Assembly: GCA_030434875.1 (NCBI GenBank)
Contig: JAUISW010000001.1
Coordinates: 1 to 64,000, forward strand
Direction of reading: 5' to 3'
DNA: 64,000 nucleotides
From: Lachnospiraceae bacterium C1.1
GTDB lineage: Bacteria; Bacillota; Clostridia; Lachnospirales; Lachnospiraceae
Shown: positions 44,163-52,465 of the stretch, in pieces
Numbering within the stretch: position 1 is the first letter of the stretch
How the letters are laid out: the number at the start of each line of letters is the position of its first letter
Notes under the pieces: model-generated
Told to the model about the DNA's origin: nothing
Database searches by the model: none
What the model saw: the letters and a program-made list of their open reading frames with translations, nothing else
Program-made: the position numbers and the translations under genes

Positions 44163-44249
44163 CAGGGGGATTATTTCGAGTATCGTGATCCCTGGGGACG
44201 TTGTTTAGGGCTCATATCAATCAATTTGGAAACATTTCATGCCAAATAG
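44163..44249 (+). pseudogene. Glyoxalase/VOC-like C-terminal remnant
   Basis: About 28 codons read IPYLQGDYFEYRDPWGRCLG and onward to a stop at 44247. The FEYRDPWG pattern is typical of the last strand of vicinal-oxygen-chelate proteins. Nothing upstream continues the domain, and it is too short to be functional. Confidence 0.4.
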
Positions 44250-44575
44250 AATAGAGGGTTAGTCGCATCCGGTTTTTTGCATGGGGCATTTTAATTGGTA
44301 TAAATTATGTCGATAATATATTAATAGACTAGTCTCACATTCCACTTGGCGCTAAGTCACGGGGAATGAAGCATGTTATACCCAGAACGATGGAACAATA
44401 ATATGAAAGGAAAAGCATAATCCAGATAGCAGGCAGAAGTTAGGTAGAATAATAGGTATTTTAGTCAAATTCATACAGTAATTGCCGTGAGAACGGACTT
44501 TGAAAAAGTGTTAATGGAGATTGATTCATTGACGCTTTTTTATTTTGCATTGTTTCGGTAATTACCGAGATATGG

Positions 44576-44652
44576 TTTTCCTTCTCTTCCTTCCCTTTTC
44601 TTCCCTTCTCTTTTCTTCCTTCTTCCCCTAGAAAGAAGAGAAAAAGAAAGAA
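44576..44652. repeat. 54-nt pure pyrimidine tract followed by a 23-nt purine tract
   Basis: Positions 44576-44629 contain only C and T; 44630-44652 contain only A and G. The two halves are partly complementary. Such strand-asymmetric tracts can form triplex or hairpin DNA. It lies about 140 bp before the first gene of the mobilizable element. Confidence 0.85.
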
Positions 44653-44794
44653 CCAAAGAAAAAGAGAATAAAGATATACCCTATTAACTAACGTATCTTA
44701 TCCCATCTTATCCTATCCATCTTTTCTTTTCGTTTCCGTCCGTGCCACAAACTACAGAACAGACCAAGAGGGCAGTCAGAAAGGAGCCTAAGAA

Positions 44795-45082
44795 ATGAGC
44801 AGATTAACCAAGATAGAACAGGAAACAGTTATAAACTTCAATGCCGGTGAGGAAGAGGCAGTAGTCTATACCAGAGATAAAGCCGTTATAAGGAAATTTG
44901 ACTCGTTAGTTATCGAGTTCCCTAATGTGTACAGATGCATAAAGGCAACTGATATCGACAAGACCTATTCCATGCCAAAACAGTACGTTAGTTACCGTAA
45001 GCCCAGAAGAATAACACAGGCAAGAAGGGATCAGATCAGAGCACAAATGGCTGATATGAATAATAGCCGTAACAAACAGTGA
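44795..45082 (+). CDS. Small basic protein typical of mobilizable elements
   Basis: The 95-residue protein (IEQETVINFNAGEEEAVVYT, DIDKTYSMPKQYVSYRKPRR) matches a family I recall from Lachnospiraceae conjugative and mobilizable elements, with no known role. GGAGCC lies about 8 bases upstream. It is followed 13 bases later by the recombinase, probably co-transcribed. The basic C-terminus suggests nucleic acid binding. Confidence 0.65.
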   Translation: MSRLTKIEQETVINFNAGEEEAVVYTRDKAVIRKFDSLVIEFPNVYRCIKATDIDKTYSMPKQYVSYRKPRRITQARRDQIRAQMADMNNSRNKQ

Positions 45083-45095
45083 TTGGAGGTTTCAC

Positions 45096-45719
45096 ATGAG
45101 CGAAAACGAAAAGATTTATGGGTATGCAAGGGTTTCAACAAGGGAGCAGAACGAGGACAGACAGATCCTTGCATTGATGGAGATGGGAGTGCCACAGAGC
45201 AACATATATCTGGATAAGCTGTCTGGGAAAGATTTCGAGCGCCCTCAGTACAAGAAGCTTCTCAAAAAGCTCGATGGTAATTCTGTATTGTATATCAAGT
45301 CCATCGATAGGCTGGGGCGTAACTACCATGATCTCAGTGATCAGTGGCGTATCATAACCAAGGAAAAAGGTGCGGATATTGTTGTAATTGATATGCCTCT
45401 TCTCGATACGAGGCGTGAAAAAAGTCTGTTAGGAACGTTCATCAGTGATCTTATACTGGCGCTGCTGTCATATGTGGCAGAGACCGAGTACCAGACTATC
45501 CACCAGAGGCAGGCGGAAGGGATTGCGGCAGCTAAGGCGAGAGGTATCAAGTTTGGAAGAAAGCCTTCTCCGTTGCCACCTAATTTTCATGAGGTTTATC
45601 AGAGATGGAAGATGGGAAAAATTTCGGTAAAAGAAGCTGCTTTTGAATGTGGAATGCCACAGGCGACATTTCATTACAAGGCTAAAAGATATGAAAAAGC
45701 CACTATTTTAAAAGACTAA
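45096..45719 (+). CDS. Small serine recombinase (resolvase/invertase family)
   Basis: The 207-residue protein catalyses site-specific recombination. The catalytic serine lies in YGYARVSTREQNEDRQ. Family segments YIKSIDRLGRNYHDL and AEGIAAAKARGIKFGRK follow, and the C-terminal Hin-like helix-turn-helix is ISVKEAAFECGMPQATFHY. GGAGG precedes the ATG. In this setting it may resolve cointegrates or invert a local segment; no obvious inverted crossover sites were seen. Confidence 0.9.
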   Translation: MSENEKIYGYARVSTREQNEDRQILALMEMGVPQSNIYLDKLSGKDFERPQYKKLLKKLDGNSVLYIKSIDRLGRNYHDLSDQWRIITKEKGADIVVIDMPLLDTRREKSLLGTFISDLILALLSYVAETEYQTIHQRQAEGIAAAKARGIKFGRKPSPLPPNFHEVYQRWKMGKISVKEAAFECGMPQATFHYKAKRYEKATILKD

Positions 45720-45732
45720 AAATATTCAAAAA

Positions 45733-45917
45733 GGTGTACTTTTTTGGATGCGTTTTCCCGATAAACATAAATATGAGGCAAATATCTCTGAAACCCACAT
45801 AATAGCTGTGTTTATACAAATTTTATAAAAGAAATAAACGCAATATGATATATTAATAGAGGATACTGAAAACTTAGTAAAATCCAGGAAAGTACACTTT
45901 TTTAAAGGAAGTGTACT
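45733..45917 (+). promoter_or_regulatory. Possible operator sites upstream of the zinc-ribbon operon
   Basis: AGTACACTT (45891-45899) and AAGTGTACT (45909-45917) form a perfect 9-bp inverted repeat, 23 bp before the first gene. A related half-site GGTGTACTTTTTT lies at 45733-45745, just after the recombinase stop. The arrangement suggests repressor binding. Confidence 0.45.
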
Positions 45918-45939
45918 GAGAAAAGATTGGAGGTATTTC

Positions 45940-47601
45940 ATGTATTGTAAAAAATGCGGAAAAAAACTTCCAGAGGGTGTACAGTTTTGCATTCGTTGCG
46001 GTCAGCCTGTGAACTCCACTTCCACGAGCGAGGACAGCAATCAGAATAAGATTTCGGACTACTCTGTGAGTCATGTAGAAGAAACAGGAAATATAAAAAC
46101 TACTCAAAAAGATGCTATTCCAGCGCGTGAAGAAATATCGGATTCAGAATCAATAAGGAATGAACAAATAGTTAGTAATAATCATGTGACAGAGGCTGAA
46201 CCAGATATAAAGAAATCAGATGCCCCTAAAAGTGTTGAAGTTGAGCAAAGAGATCTTGTTAAGCAATCGGAAAAATCTGATATTGAAGAAGATCCAGAAC
46301 CTACGGATGATATCGGCGAAGACGGAGACATCAAATTAACTGCTAAAAAAAGGAAAAAGAAAAATCCGCTATTGTTAGTTGGGATTCTTTTGGGAATAGT
46401 GATATTAGGTGGTGCAGCTGCAGCAGGTTATATCTACGCTAGAAATCATAGTGATGTGGCAACCAGAGAAGAGTTTGCAGATAGCATGATACCTGTTTCT
46501 GATGAAGTGTTTGATCAGATAAAAGGCCATTACACACATGAAGGCAGTTCATTTGATATTGTATCAAAAAACAGCATGACTATAACAAAAGAAGGAGCAG
46601 AGGCTAGTCCACAAGAACTTTCTATACGAGGATATAGGAAAAATAAAAATGGCTATTTCATTTATGTTGAACAATCGGGGGTAAAATCTACATTTTCTTA
46701 CAAAGAAAATGGTGACGTGGCATACTTACACGCTGATTCAGAACCAGCGTGGGACACAGCTTCATCTGATGAAAACAACATCTCAGATTTTTATGTCAGA
46801 GAAAATGTAGATGATGCTGAAGGTGAGGTTTTTGCTGATGAGTCGGAAACAAATAATTCTGACGAGGCTAATCAAGACACCGTCTCTTCCAATGATGATA
46901 CTGAAAATGCTAGTGAAGATAGTAAAGAATCTACCAATAGTGATATTGATATATTCAATGTAAGTGCAAATGTGGTATGGAATGAAATCAAGGGCCATTA
47001 TCAAGATAATTCTGGTGATACTGTGGATGTTGACTCTGCGTCGGGAATCATAACCAGGTTTATTGTGGGCGGAAATGAGAGCCATACATATATTGAAAAT
47101 GTTCACAGCTTCTTAGGAGTTGGAGATAGCTATCTCATAAAAGTTGAGATGGATGGAGAAAAATATACATATCTTTACACGATAAATAATGGTAAAGAAT
47201 GCTTGCTTCTTGGGCTTGAAGATGGGTGGGATCCCAGTATTGATCCATATAAATATGTGTCTGTGCAAGTATATGTAAAAAGTAGTAATCAGGCTAATGG
47301 TAATGCGCAAAACGGTGTTAATTCCGGTGATTATATACTTTTTGACTCAGATAAAAAGTATTATGACAAAGCTACTATCCAGAGTATGACAAAAGATGAA
47401 CTTAGGCTTGCTAGGAATGAAATATACGCACGGCATGGAAGAATGTTTAAAGCAGATGATTTGCAAAGCTATTTTAATAGCAAGTCATGGTACAAGCCAT
47501 TGTATTCTCCAGATGAGTTCGATGCATACGGAAGAACGATGCTTAATGAATATGAGAACGCGAACTTAGATTTAATAATTGAGGAAGAGAAAAGACGATG
47601 A
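45940..47601 (+). CDS. Zinc-ribbon membrane protein with YARHG domain
   Basis: The 553-residue protein starts with a zinc ribbon (CKKCGKK...FCIRCGQ). A charged linker is followed by one membrane span (about residues 145-167, LLLVGILLGIVILGGAAAAG). Outside are two related beta domains, each opening with IKGHY (IKGHYTHEGSSFDI at about 190 and IKGHYQDNSGDTVDV at about 348). The C-terminal YARHG-type domain is RLARNEIYARHGRMF, seen in extracellular bacterial proteins that may bind the cell wall. GGAGG lies 8 bases upstream of the ATG. It is the first gene of the operon and overlaps the amidase by 4 bases. The zinc ribbon faces the cytoplasm and probably senses or docks partners. Confidence 0.78.
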   Translation: MYCKKCGKKLPEGVQFCIRCGQPVNSTSTSEDSNQNKISDYSVSHVEETGNIKTTQKDAIPAREEISDSESIRNEQIVSNNHVTEAEPDIKKSDAPKSVEVEQRDLVKQSEKSDIEEDPEPTDDIGEDGDIKLTAKKRKKKNPLLLVGILLGIVILGGAAAAGYIYARNHSDVATREEFADSMIPVSDEVFDQIKGHYTHEGSSFDIVSKNSMTITKEGAEASPQELSIRGYRKNKNGYFIYVEQSGVKSTFSYKENGDVAYLHADSEPAWDTASSDENNISDFYVRENVDDAEGEVFADESETNNSDEANQDTVSSNDDTENASEDSKESTNSDIDIFNVSANVVWNEIKGHYQDNSGDTVDVDSASGIITRFIVGGNESHTYIENVHSFLGVGDSYLIKVEMDGEKYTYLYTINNGKECLLLGLEDGWDPSIDPYKYVSVQVYVKSSNQANGNAQNGVNSGDYILFDSDKKYYDKATIQSMTKDELRLARNEIYARHGRMFKADDLQSYFNSKSWYKPLYSPDEFDAYGRTMLNEYENANLDLIIEEEKRR

Positions 47602-48356
47602 TGAGGGCTGAAACAGTAACTGGGATAAAAAGAATAGTAGCCATTATTGGTATATTTTCGATATTGGGGATTAATTCAATTAGCTCATTTGCAACCGCTG
47701 ATGTTACGACAAAAGGGGAAACGGTACCTGTTGTGGTTATCGATCCTGGACATCAGGCAAGAGGTATGTCGGAGAAAGAGCCAAATGGCCCTGGGTCAAA
47801 GACAATGAAGGCAAAAGTGTCTGGAGGAACTTCCGGGAAAACATCTGGTCTTTCAGAATACCAGTTAAACCTTGATGTTGGTCTGAAATTAAGGGATGAG
47901 CTGATAGCAAGAGGGTATAGTGTCATTATGACACGTGAAAGCAATGAAGTTAGCTTGAGTAATGTTGATCGGGCTCAGATTGCTAATGAAGCCGATGCGG
48001 ATGCATTTATAAGAATCCATGCTAATGGATCAAATGATACATCTGTAAATGGTGCTATGACGATATGTCAAACAGCAAAGAATCCTTATAACTCTTCATG
48101 TTATGAATCATCAAGGAAACTTTCTGATTCTGTTTTGAATGCTTATGTGGCATCTACAGGCTTTAAGAAACAATATGTTTGGGAAACAGATACTATGACA
48201 GGGATTAATTGGGCCAATGTTCCATCAACGATCATAGAAATGGGGTACATGACAAATCCTACAGAGGATTTGAATATGGCTTCTGAGGATTATCAGACGC
48301 TAATGGTTAAGGGAATTGCCGATGGAATAGACAATTACTTTGGAAAGAAGAAATGA
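47598..48356 (+). CDS. Secreted N-acetylmuramoyl-L-alanine amidase (AmiC/CwlM type)
   Basis: This cell-wall hydrolase cleaves the peptide stem from muramic acid. The signal peptide is residues 1-33. The catalytic zinc set of Amidase_3 is visible: VIDPGHQ, then Glu in SEYQLNLDV, FIRIHANG and the catalytic Glu in IIEMGYMTN. The gene starts inside the end of the YARHG gene (ATGA-type overlap), so the two are translationally coupled. Presence inside a zinc-ribbon cargo operon suggests envelope remodelling or self/non-self lysis, not housekeeping. Confidence 0.88.
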   Translation: MMRAETVTGIKRIVAIIGIFSILGINSISSFATADVTTKGETVPVVVIDPGHQARGMSEKEPNGPGSKTMKAKVSGGTSGKTSGLSEYQLNLDVGLKLRDELIARGYSVIMTRESNEVSLSNVDRAQIANEADADAFIRIHANGSNDTSVNGAMTICQTAKNPYNSSCYESSRKLSDSVLNAYVASTGFKKQYVWETDTMTGINWANVPSTIIEMGYMTNPTEDLNMASEDYQTLMVKGIADGIDNYFGKKK

Positions 48357-48410
48357 TTTCATTTTCAAGAAAAAATAAAAGGTTCCTATTTGCGAAAGTG
48401 GGGTGATGTT

Positions 48411-48998
48411 ATGTTTTGCGCTCATTGCGGAAAAGAGCTGCCTGATGGTGCTGAGTTTTGCACATCATGCGGAAAGCCAGTTATAAAAGATGATGATACT
48501 GAAGAAAACACAAGCACAGTCAGTGCTGTAAGTTCGTCGGAATCAGTTAATAATGCTACTTCTGGGAACAAGAAGATTCCCAAATATGCAATATGGATAG
48601 CGGTAATCGTGGTTGGCTTTTTTATATTCAGATCGTATTCTGGTGGAAACTCCAGCGATGGTGGGTATAGTAAAACCACACAAAATTATGATTCAATAGC
48701 GATTTCAAATGCAAAATCTATTCTTTGCGAGGATTTTGTGGATCCGGGTAGTGTGTCGTGGAATGATGAAGAAGTAGTTGATAAAGATGACTATGAAAGG
48801 TACTTAGTATATTTAGATGCTACTGCTACTACAAAAGCTGGTGGAAGAAACAGAGAAAAATACTATGTAATACTGAGGATTTCTGGAGATAAGTATTATT
48901 ACAAGCAGTATGGCCTTGCCTGGTCCTATGCAAATGATTCTGATCTTTCTTATCTGAAATCACGGAATCAATGGGGAGAACCGCCAGAAAATAATTAA
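48411..48998 (+). CDS. Zinc-ribbon single-span membrane protein
   Basis: The 195-residue protein has a zinc ribbon (CAHCGKE...FCTSCGK), a Ser/Thr linker, one membrane span (about 56-73, AIWIAVIVVGFFIF) and a small outer domain (AISNAKSILCEDFVDPGSVSW). The outer domain is not recognised. The start is ATG 48411 after GTGGGGTGA; a TTG at 48390 would add a non-family N-terminus. It is third in the operon. Confidence 0.75.
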   Translation: MFCAHCGKELPDGAEFCTSCGKPVIKDDDTEENTSTVSAVSSSESVNNATSGNKKIPKYAIWIAVIVVGFFIFRSYSGGNSSDGGYSKTTQNYDSIAISNAKSILCEDFVDPGSVSWNDEEVVDKDDYERYLVYLDATATTKAGGRNREKYYVILRISGDKYYYKQYGLAWSYANDSDLSYLKSRNQWGEPPENN

Positions 48999-49087
48999 GC
49001 TTTGATAGGACAGTAATGAAAAAACGATGATTCTTTAAGAAAGGGTATATTCAGTCATTTATTCAGATTGGATTACAGGGTACAGAT

Positions 49088-50194
49088 ATGTCACAGTATT
49101 GTTCAAAATGTGGTACACAGCTGGATGATGATGCTGTTTTCTGCACATCGTGCGGGCATCAGGTTGGCGCTCCTGTAGTTGTTGTAAAAGAAGCTGCCTC
49201 TGAAAAAGTGAGTATGATTAACAAATTTGCAAACAAGGTTGATGCAATGGCTGGAGGTGAAGGCAATGCAGAACTTCGTTTCAAGGATTTGTTCAGTGAA
49301 GTGTTTACAAAGCATGGCTCTGAAGAAGCAGAGGAATTGTTTATATGTGGAACATCAAAAACAACACCTGAGGAAACTAGCATTTCAGATGAATGGCCTA
49401 AACCATGGCTTTTTTCAAGGGTGTTTTTGGGATTATTAGTGGCTTACGGTCTTCTTTACGCTCTGCTAATGGTCTTTGAAAATATTCTTGCCATACCCGG
49501 AATTATTTTCATGGGGTCAATAGCAGCACCATTTTCGGTATTGGTTTTCTTTTTTGAAATTAATGCACCACGTAATATAAGCATCTTCCAGACAGTATCT
49601 ATTTTTTTGATTGGCGGTTGTTTATCACTGATTATAACAATGTGTTTATACATGTATGTAGATACTGGCTCAATGAGCATCGTTTCAGCGATACTTATAG
49701 GTGTTATCGAGGAAATTGGAAAGATAGTTACGACTGCAATTTTCATAAAACGTTTAAATAGATGCAAATATATATTTAATGGGATGCTAATTGGTGCTGC
49801 AGTTGGTGCTGGATTTGCAGCATTTGAATCTGCTGGGTATGCTTTTGAGGTTCTGTTAGGGGCTCAGCTTTTTAAGGAAATGACAGATGTTATATTGCTT
49901 AGAGGAATTCTTTCTCCAGGTGGACATGTGGCATGGGCTGCTATTGAGGGAGCTGCAATAATTATCAGTCTAAATGGAGCAGAATTTAGTTGGAATGCTT
50001 TATTCGATAAGCACTTTTTGTCGCTGTCGATTATTTGTGTTGTTCTTCATGCAATTTGGGATATGCCCATTTTTATTGGAGGGATATTAGTTTATGGAAA
50101 GTTGGCTGCGCTAGTTGTGGTAGCGTGGATTACACTTATTGTTCTTATCAATAGAGGGCTTAAGCAAATTAATAAAGGTATTGCTGAGGCATAA
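49088..50194 (+). CDS. Zinc ribbon fused to PrsW-type intramembrane protease
   Basis: The 368-residue protein begins with the ribbon CSKCGTQ...FCTSCGH and a cytoplasmic linker. About eight membrane spans follow with PrsW landmarks: VIEEIGKI (paired glutamates), GAAVGAGFAAFESAGYAF and VLHAIWDMP (histidine). PrsW proteases of Bacillus cut anti-sigma factors, which is known. Here the single-span zinc-ribbon proteins encoded alongside could be substrates, which is inference. ATG 49088 follows a weak AGGG site. It is fourth in the operon. Confidence 0.8.
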   Translation: MSQYCSKCGTQLDDDAVFCTSCGHQVGAPVVVVKEAASEKVSMINKFANKVDAMAGGEGNAELRFKDLFSEVFTKHGSEEAEELFICGTSKTTPEETSISDEWPKPWLFSRVFLGLLVAYGLLYALLMVFENILAIPGIIFMGSIAAPFSVLVFFFEINAPRNISIFQTVSIFLIGGCLSLIITMCLYMYVDTGSMSIVSAILIGVIEEIGKIVTTAIFIKRLNRCKYIFNGMLIGAAVGAGFAAFESAGYAFEVLLGAQLFKEMTDVILLRGILSPGGHVAWAAIEGAAIIISLNGAEFSWNALFDKHFLSLSIICVVLHAIWDMPIFIGGILVYGKLAALVVVAWITLIVLINRGLKQINKGIAEA

Positions 50195-50261
50195 GTACAT
50201 TTTTTAGCATGTTGGTTTGGGAAATGAACCAATAATTCATCGATGTGAATGGAGAACTGTT

Positions 50262-51704
50262 ATGAAATGTCCAAAGTGTAACAAGGAATTACCTGATGGG
50301 GTAAAGTTTTGCGCACGTTGCGGAGCGGCGTTAGATGCAGAACAGATAGAAAAAGAAGCTGTAAATTCTGTCGGTAGTGCTAGTAAAAAATCAGAAACTC
50401 CAGTTGAGAAAAAGAAGGATTCAAAGAAGAAAAAGGGCAAGCCTATTTTTTTGATTGTCATTGTAGTATTGATCTGTGCTTACTTTGGAGCAAAGTTTTA
50501 TATAAAAAAGGCATCAGATGACTATTACACTGATCTTGGAAATATTTATCGTATGCTTACAGATACTAATTCGAGCAACGATCAAGATGCGGAGAATCGA
50601 TATAAAGAGCTTGGAGAACCAAAGAAGTATTATTCAGCAGAGGTAAAGGACTTTTATGGCTCGATATTAGAAATTTTGACAGAGAGTTATAACACAAAAA
50701 CATATCTGCATGAGGATATTCTTGAGGGTGTATATAAGATATTTGATGGCCCTACAAACCCGAAACAAGCTGATATTATTGAGAGAATTAGTAAAATTGA
50801 AGGTATAACAGGAGTGGAGGCTGTTACAAAGGAGAATGATTCTAACGGCAAGCTAAACGTGCCCGGAGGTTATACCGCTGATATTTTCTTCGCGCATGAA
50901 GATGCTAAAAAGGCATATGATGATAAAAAAGATAAAACTGTTGCCGAAGTTGGAACTGTAGGCGGTGGAAGCATAGAAATCTATAAGACATTCAATGATG
51001 CTGTAAGAAGGTGCAATTATTTGGATCTCATTAGAATGAGTACAGAGGGACAGAAGGAAGCAATCGTTGGAACTTGTGTTGTCAGGATATCTAATCATAT
51101 ATCCGATTCTGAGCAAGATAAGATTATAGAAGAGATAGCAGTTGTTTTGTCAGGGCTGAATAAGACGGAAGACGATAAGAAAGCATCAAAAAAAGATGAA
51201 AATGCAAACAATGAAAAGACGGCTGATACAAAGGCTGATGAGGAATCAAGTGATAAGACTTCGGATGATACTGAGCCAGTAATAGATGATGACCAGTATT
51301 TTACACAGGGATGTAGGTTGGTGGAACAGGGCGGAATTTACTATATTTATCCGATATATGCAGGTGAAAATATAACCAGAATAGAGACCTTCCAATATAA
51401 AAGCTTTCCCAATGGCAAGGGAATAAAGATAGCAACTAATGCAAAGGTTGGTATAGCAACTAGCGTTGATTTTGTCGAAACTATTTATGGAACGGAGTAT
51501 CCTCAATTTCAATACGAGTATAAAAAATTCTATGATGTTGTGGATGAATTGCTCAAATCTGGGCACTGGCAAACTATTGATATGGGATATGGCCCGGATA
51601 CACTTGCCTTCGAAGTAGATGATATGGTGATTATGAATTACCTGTTACTAAATTTTGATTCTGAAGGAGATATTGTTCAGCTGATGGATTTTTATACTGA
51701 GTAG
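50262..51704 (+). CDS. Large zinc-ribbon membrane protein
   Basis: The 480-residue protein has the ribbon CPKCNKE...FCARCGA, a Lys-rich linker and a membrane span (about 66-83, IFLIVIVVLICAYFGAKF). The outer part is helical with an acidic Lys/Asp/Glu stretch (about 305-345), then a beta-rich end (CRLVEQGGIYYIYPIYAG). No enzyme motif is seen. I chose ATG 50262 with GGAG 7 bases upstream; an in-frame ATG at 50217 would precede the ribbon with unrelated residues. It is the last operon gene, followed by a terminator. Confidence 0.75.
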   Translation: MKCPKCNKELPDGVKFCARCGAALDAEQIEKEAVNSVGSASKKSETPVEKKKDSKKKKGKPIFLIVIVVLICAYFGAKFYIKKASDDYYTDLGNIYRMLTDTNSSNDQDAENRYKELGEPKKYYSAEVKDFYGSILEILTESYNTKTYLHEDILEGVYKIFDGPTNPKQADIIERISKIEGITGVEAVTKENDSNGKLNVPGGYTADIFFAHEDAKKAYDDKKDKTVAEVGTVGGGSIEIYKTFNDAVRRCNYLDLIRMSTEGQKEAIVGTCVVRISNHISDSEQDKIIEEIAVVLSGLNKTEDDKKASKKDENANNEKTADTKADEESSDKTSDDTEPVIDDDQYFTQGCRLVEQGGIYYIYPIYAGENITRIETFQYKSFPNGKGIKIATNAKVGIATSVDFVETIYGTEYPQFQYEYKKFYDVVDELLKSGHWQTIDMGYGPDTLAFEVDDMVIMNYLLLNFDSEGDIVQLMDFYTE

Positions 51705-51731
51705 AAAAATAGAGAGATGGCAGTTCAAAGC

Positions 51732-51766
51732 AAAGAGGATTATTCCAAACGGAATAGTCCTTTTTT
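51732..51766 (+). terminator. Terminator of the zinc-ribbon operon
   Basis: GGATTATTCC pairs with GGAATAGTCC (one wobble), flanked by AAAGA and six Ts. It marks the 3' end of the operon. Confidence 0.85.
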
Positions 51767-51818
51767 CTTTGCCCTGCGCAGGACAATAATAAAACATTTT
51801 TCACAAGGAGGGTCGTGT

Positions 51819-52136
51819 ATGATCAACAATGAAGTAACTGTAAACAAGGGCATAGAGAATGCCGAGAAACAGCTCCAGCAGGCGAAGAATCGTCTTACGC
51901 AGGAGAAGAAAAAAGCGAACGAGGCTCGAAGAAGAATCGAGAACCGACACAAGTATATGATGGGAGGAGTGGTTCACAAATACTTCCCTGAGTGCTACAG
52001 CTTTGAAGAGGATGAAATGAACGAGATTCTTAAGGCAGCTCTGGCTACACAGGAGTGCAAGAAAGTGATAAGTGATATCAAGTTCAGAGCCGCACATCCA
52101 CAGAGCAAAATTGCAGAAGGGGAGGTGACTGGCTGA
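51819..52136 (+). CDS. DUF3847-like mobilization-associated protein
   Basis: The 105-residue helical protein is made of KGIENAEKQLQQAKNRLTQE and RRIENRHKYMMGGVVHKYFP. This pattern is familiar from small proteins encoded next to relaxases in Firmicute mobilizable elements (DUF3847). The start is ATG 51819 with AAGGAGGG 7 bases upstream. Its stop overlaps the next start (ATGA-type). It may assist relaxosome formation. Confidence 0.7.
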   Translation: MINNEVTVNKGIENAEKQLQQAKNRLTQEKKKANEARRRIENRHKYMMGGVVHKYFPECYSFEEDEMNEILKAALATQECKKVISDIKFRAAHPQSKIAEGEVTG

Positions 52137-52465
52137 TGAGGAACCGTACCGCCGTAATCCACATTTCTTTTTCACCCAATTTATTGGGTGCGCACAGATA
52201 TACCATCTTCGATGGTACGTGCGCCCTTCCGGGGGACTCCTGCGGAGGGCATTGTCCATGCCTTGCATGTCCAAAAGGGGAAGCTACACTTCCCCTTCGG
52301 CGCAGAAAGAAGCGCCTACCCTATTGTCCGCTCACAGTCCATGATAACGACGAGCTTCGCCGTTATCGTGCCCTGAGAGCTTTGCGTGTGGCAGAAAGGA
52401 GGTTAGCTGATGCCAAAGTTCTTGAGCACACGCATATCCGTCGTCAGCCGAGGAGGTGGAAGTAA
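52136..52465 (+). CDS. Small ORF overlapping the hairpin field before the relaxase
   Basis: The 109-residue ORF has GGGGAGGTGA about 7 bases upstream and is coupled to the DUF3847-like gene. The protein is Cys- and Arg-rich (GHCPCLACPKGE, RRYRALRALRVAERRLADAK). The underlying DNA is full of hairpins, so the apparent protein may be partly a by-product of a conserved DNA structure. It also overlaps the relaxase start. No function assigned. Confidence 0.4.
   Translation: MRNRTAVIHISFSPNLLGAHRYTIFDGTCALPGDSCGGHCPCLACPKGEATLPLRRRKKRLPYCPLTVHDNDELRRYRALRALRVAERRLADAKVLEHTHIRRQPRRWK
52173..52297 (+). other. Hairpin field, candidate origin of transfer
   Basis: Three stems lie within 125 bp: CACCCAAT/ATTGGGTG (52173-52190), TACCATC/GATGGTA within GTGCGC-type outer arms (52186-52226) and AAGGGGAAG/CTTCCCCTT (52275-52297). 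The tract is more GC-rich than its surroundings. It sits just before the relaxase gene, where oriT is usual. The nick site is not identifiable by eye. Confidence 0.45.

Larger units (their letters stand above)
43922..44794. other. Intergenic stretch at the left end of the mobilizable element
   Basis: This 873-bp stretch holds a short glyoxalase-like remnant (44163-44249), an imperfect hairpin AAAAGTGTTAATG...CATTGACGCTTTT (about 44501-44541), the palindrome CGGTAATTACCG (about 44556-44567) and a pyrimidine/purine tract (44576-44652). No intact gene is visible. The left boundary of the element should lie here. Confidence 0.6.
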
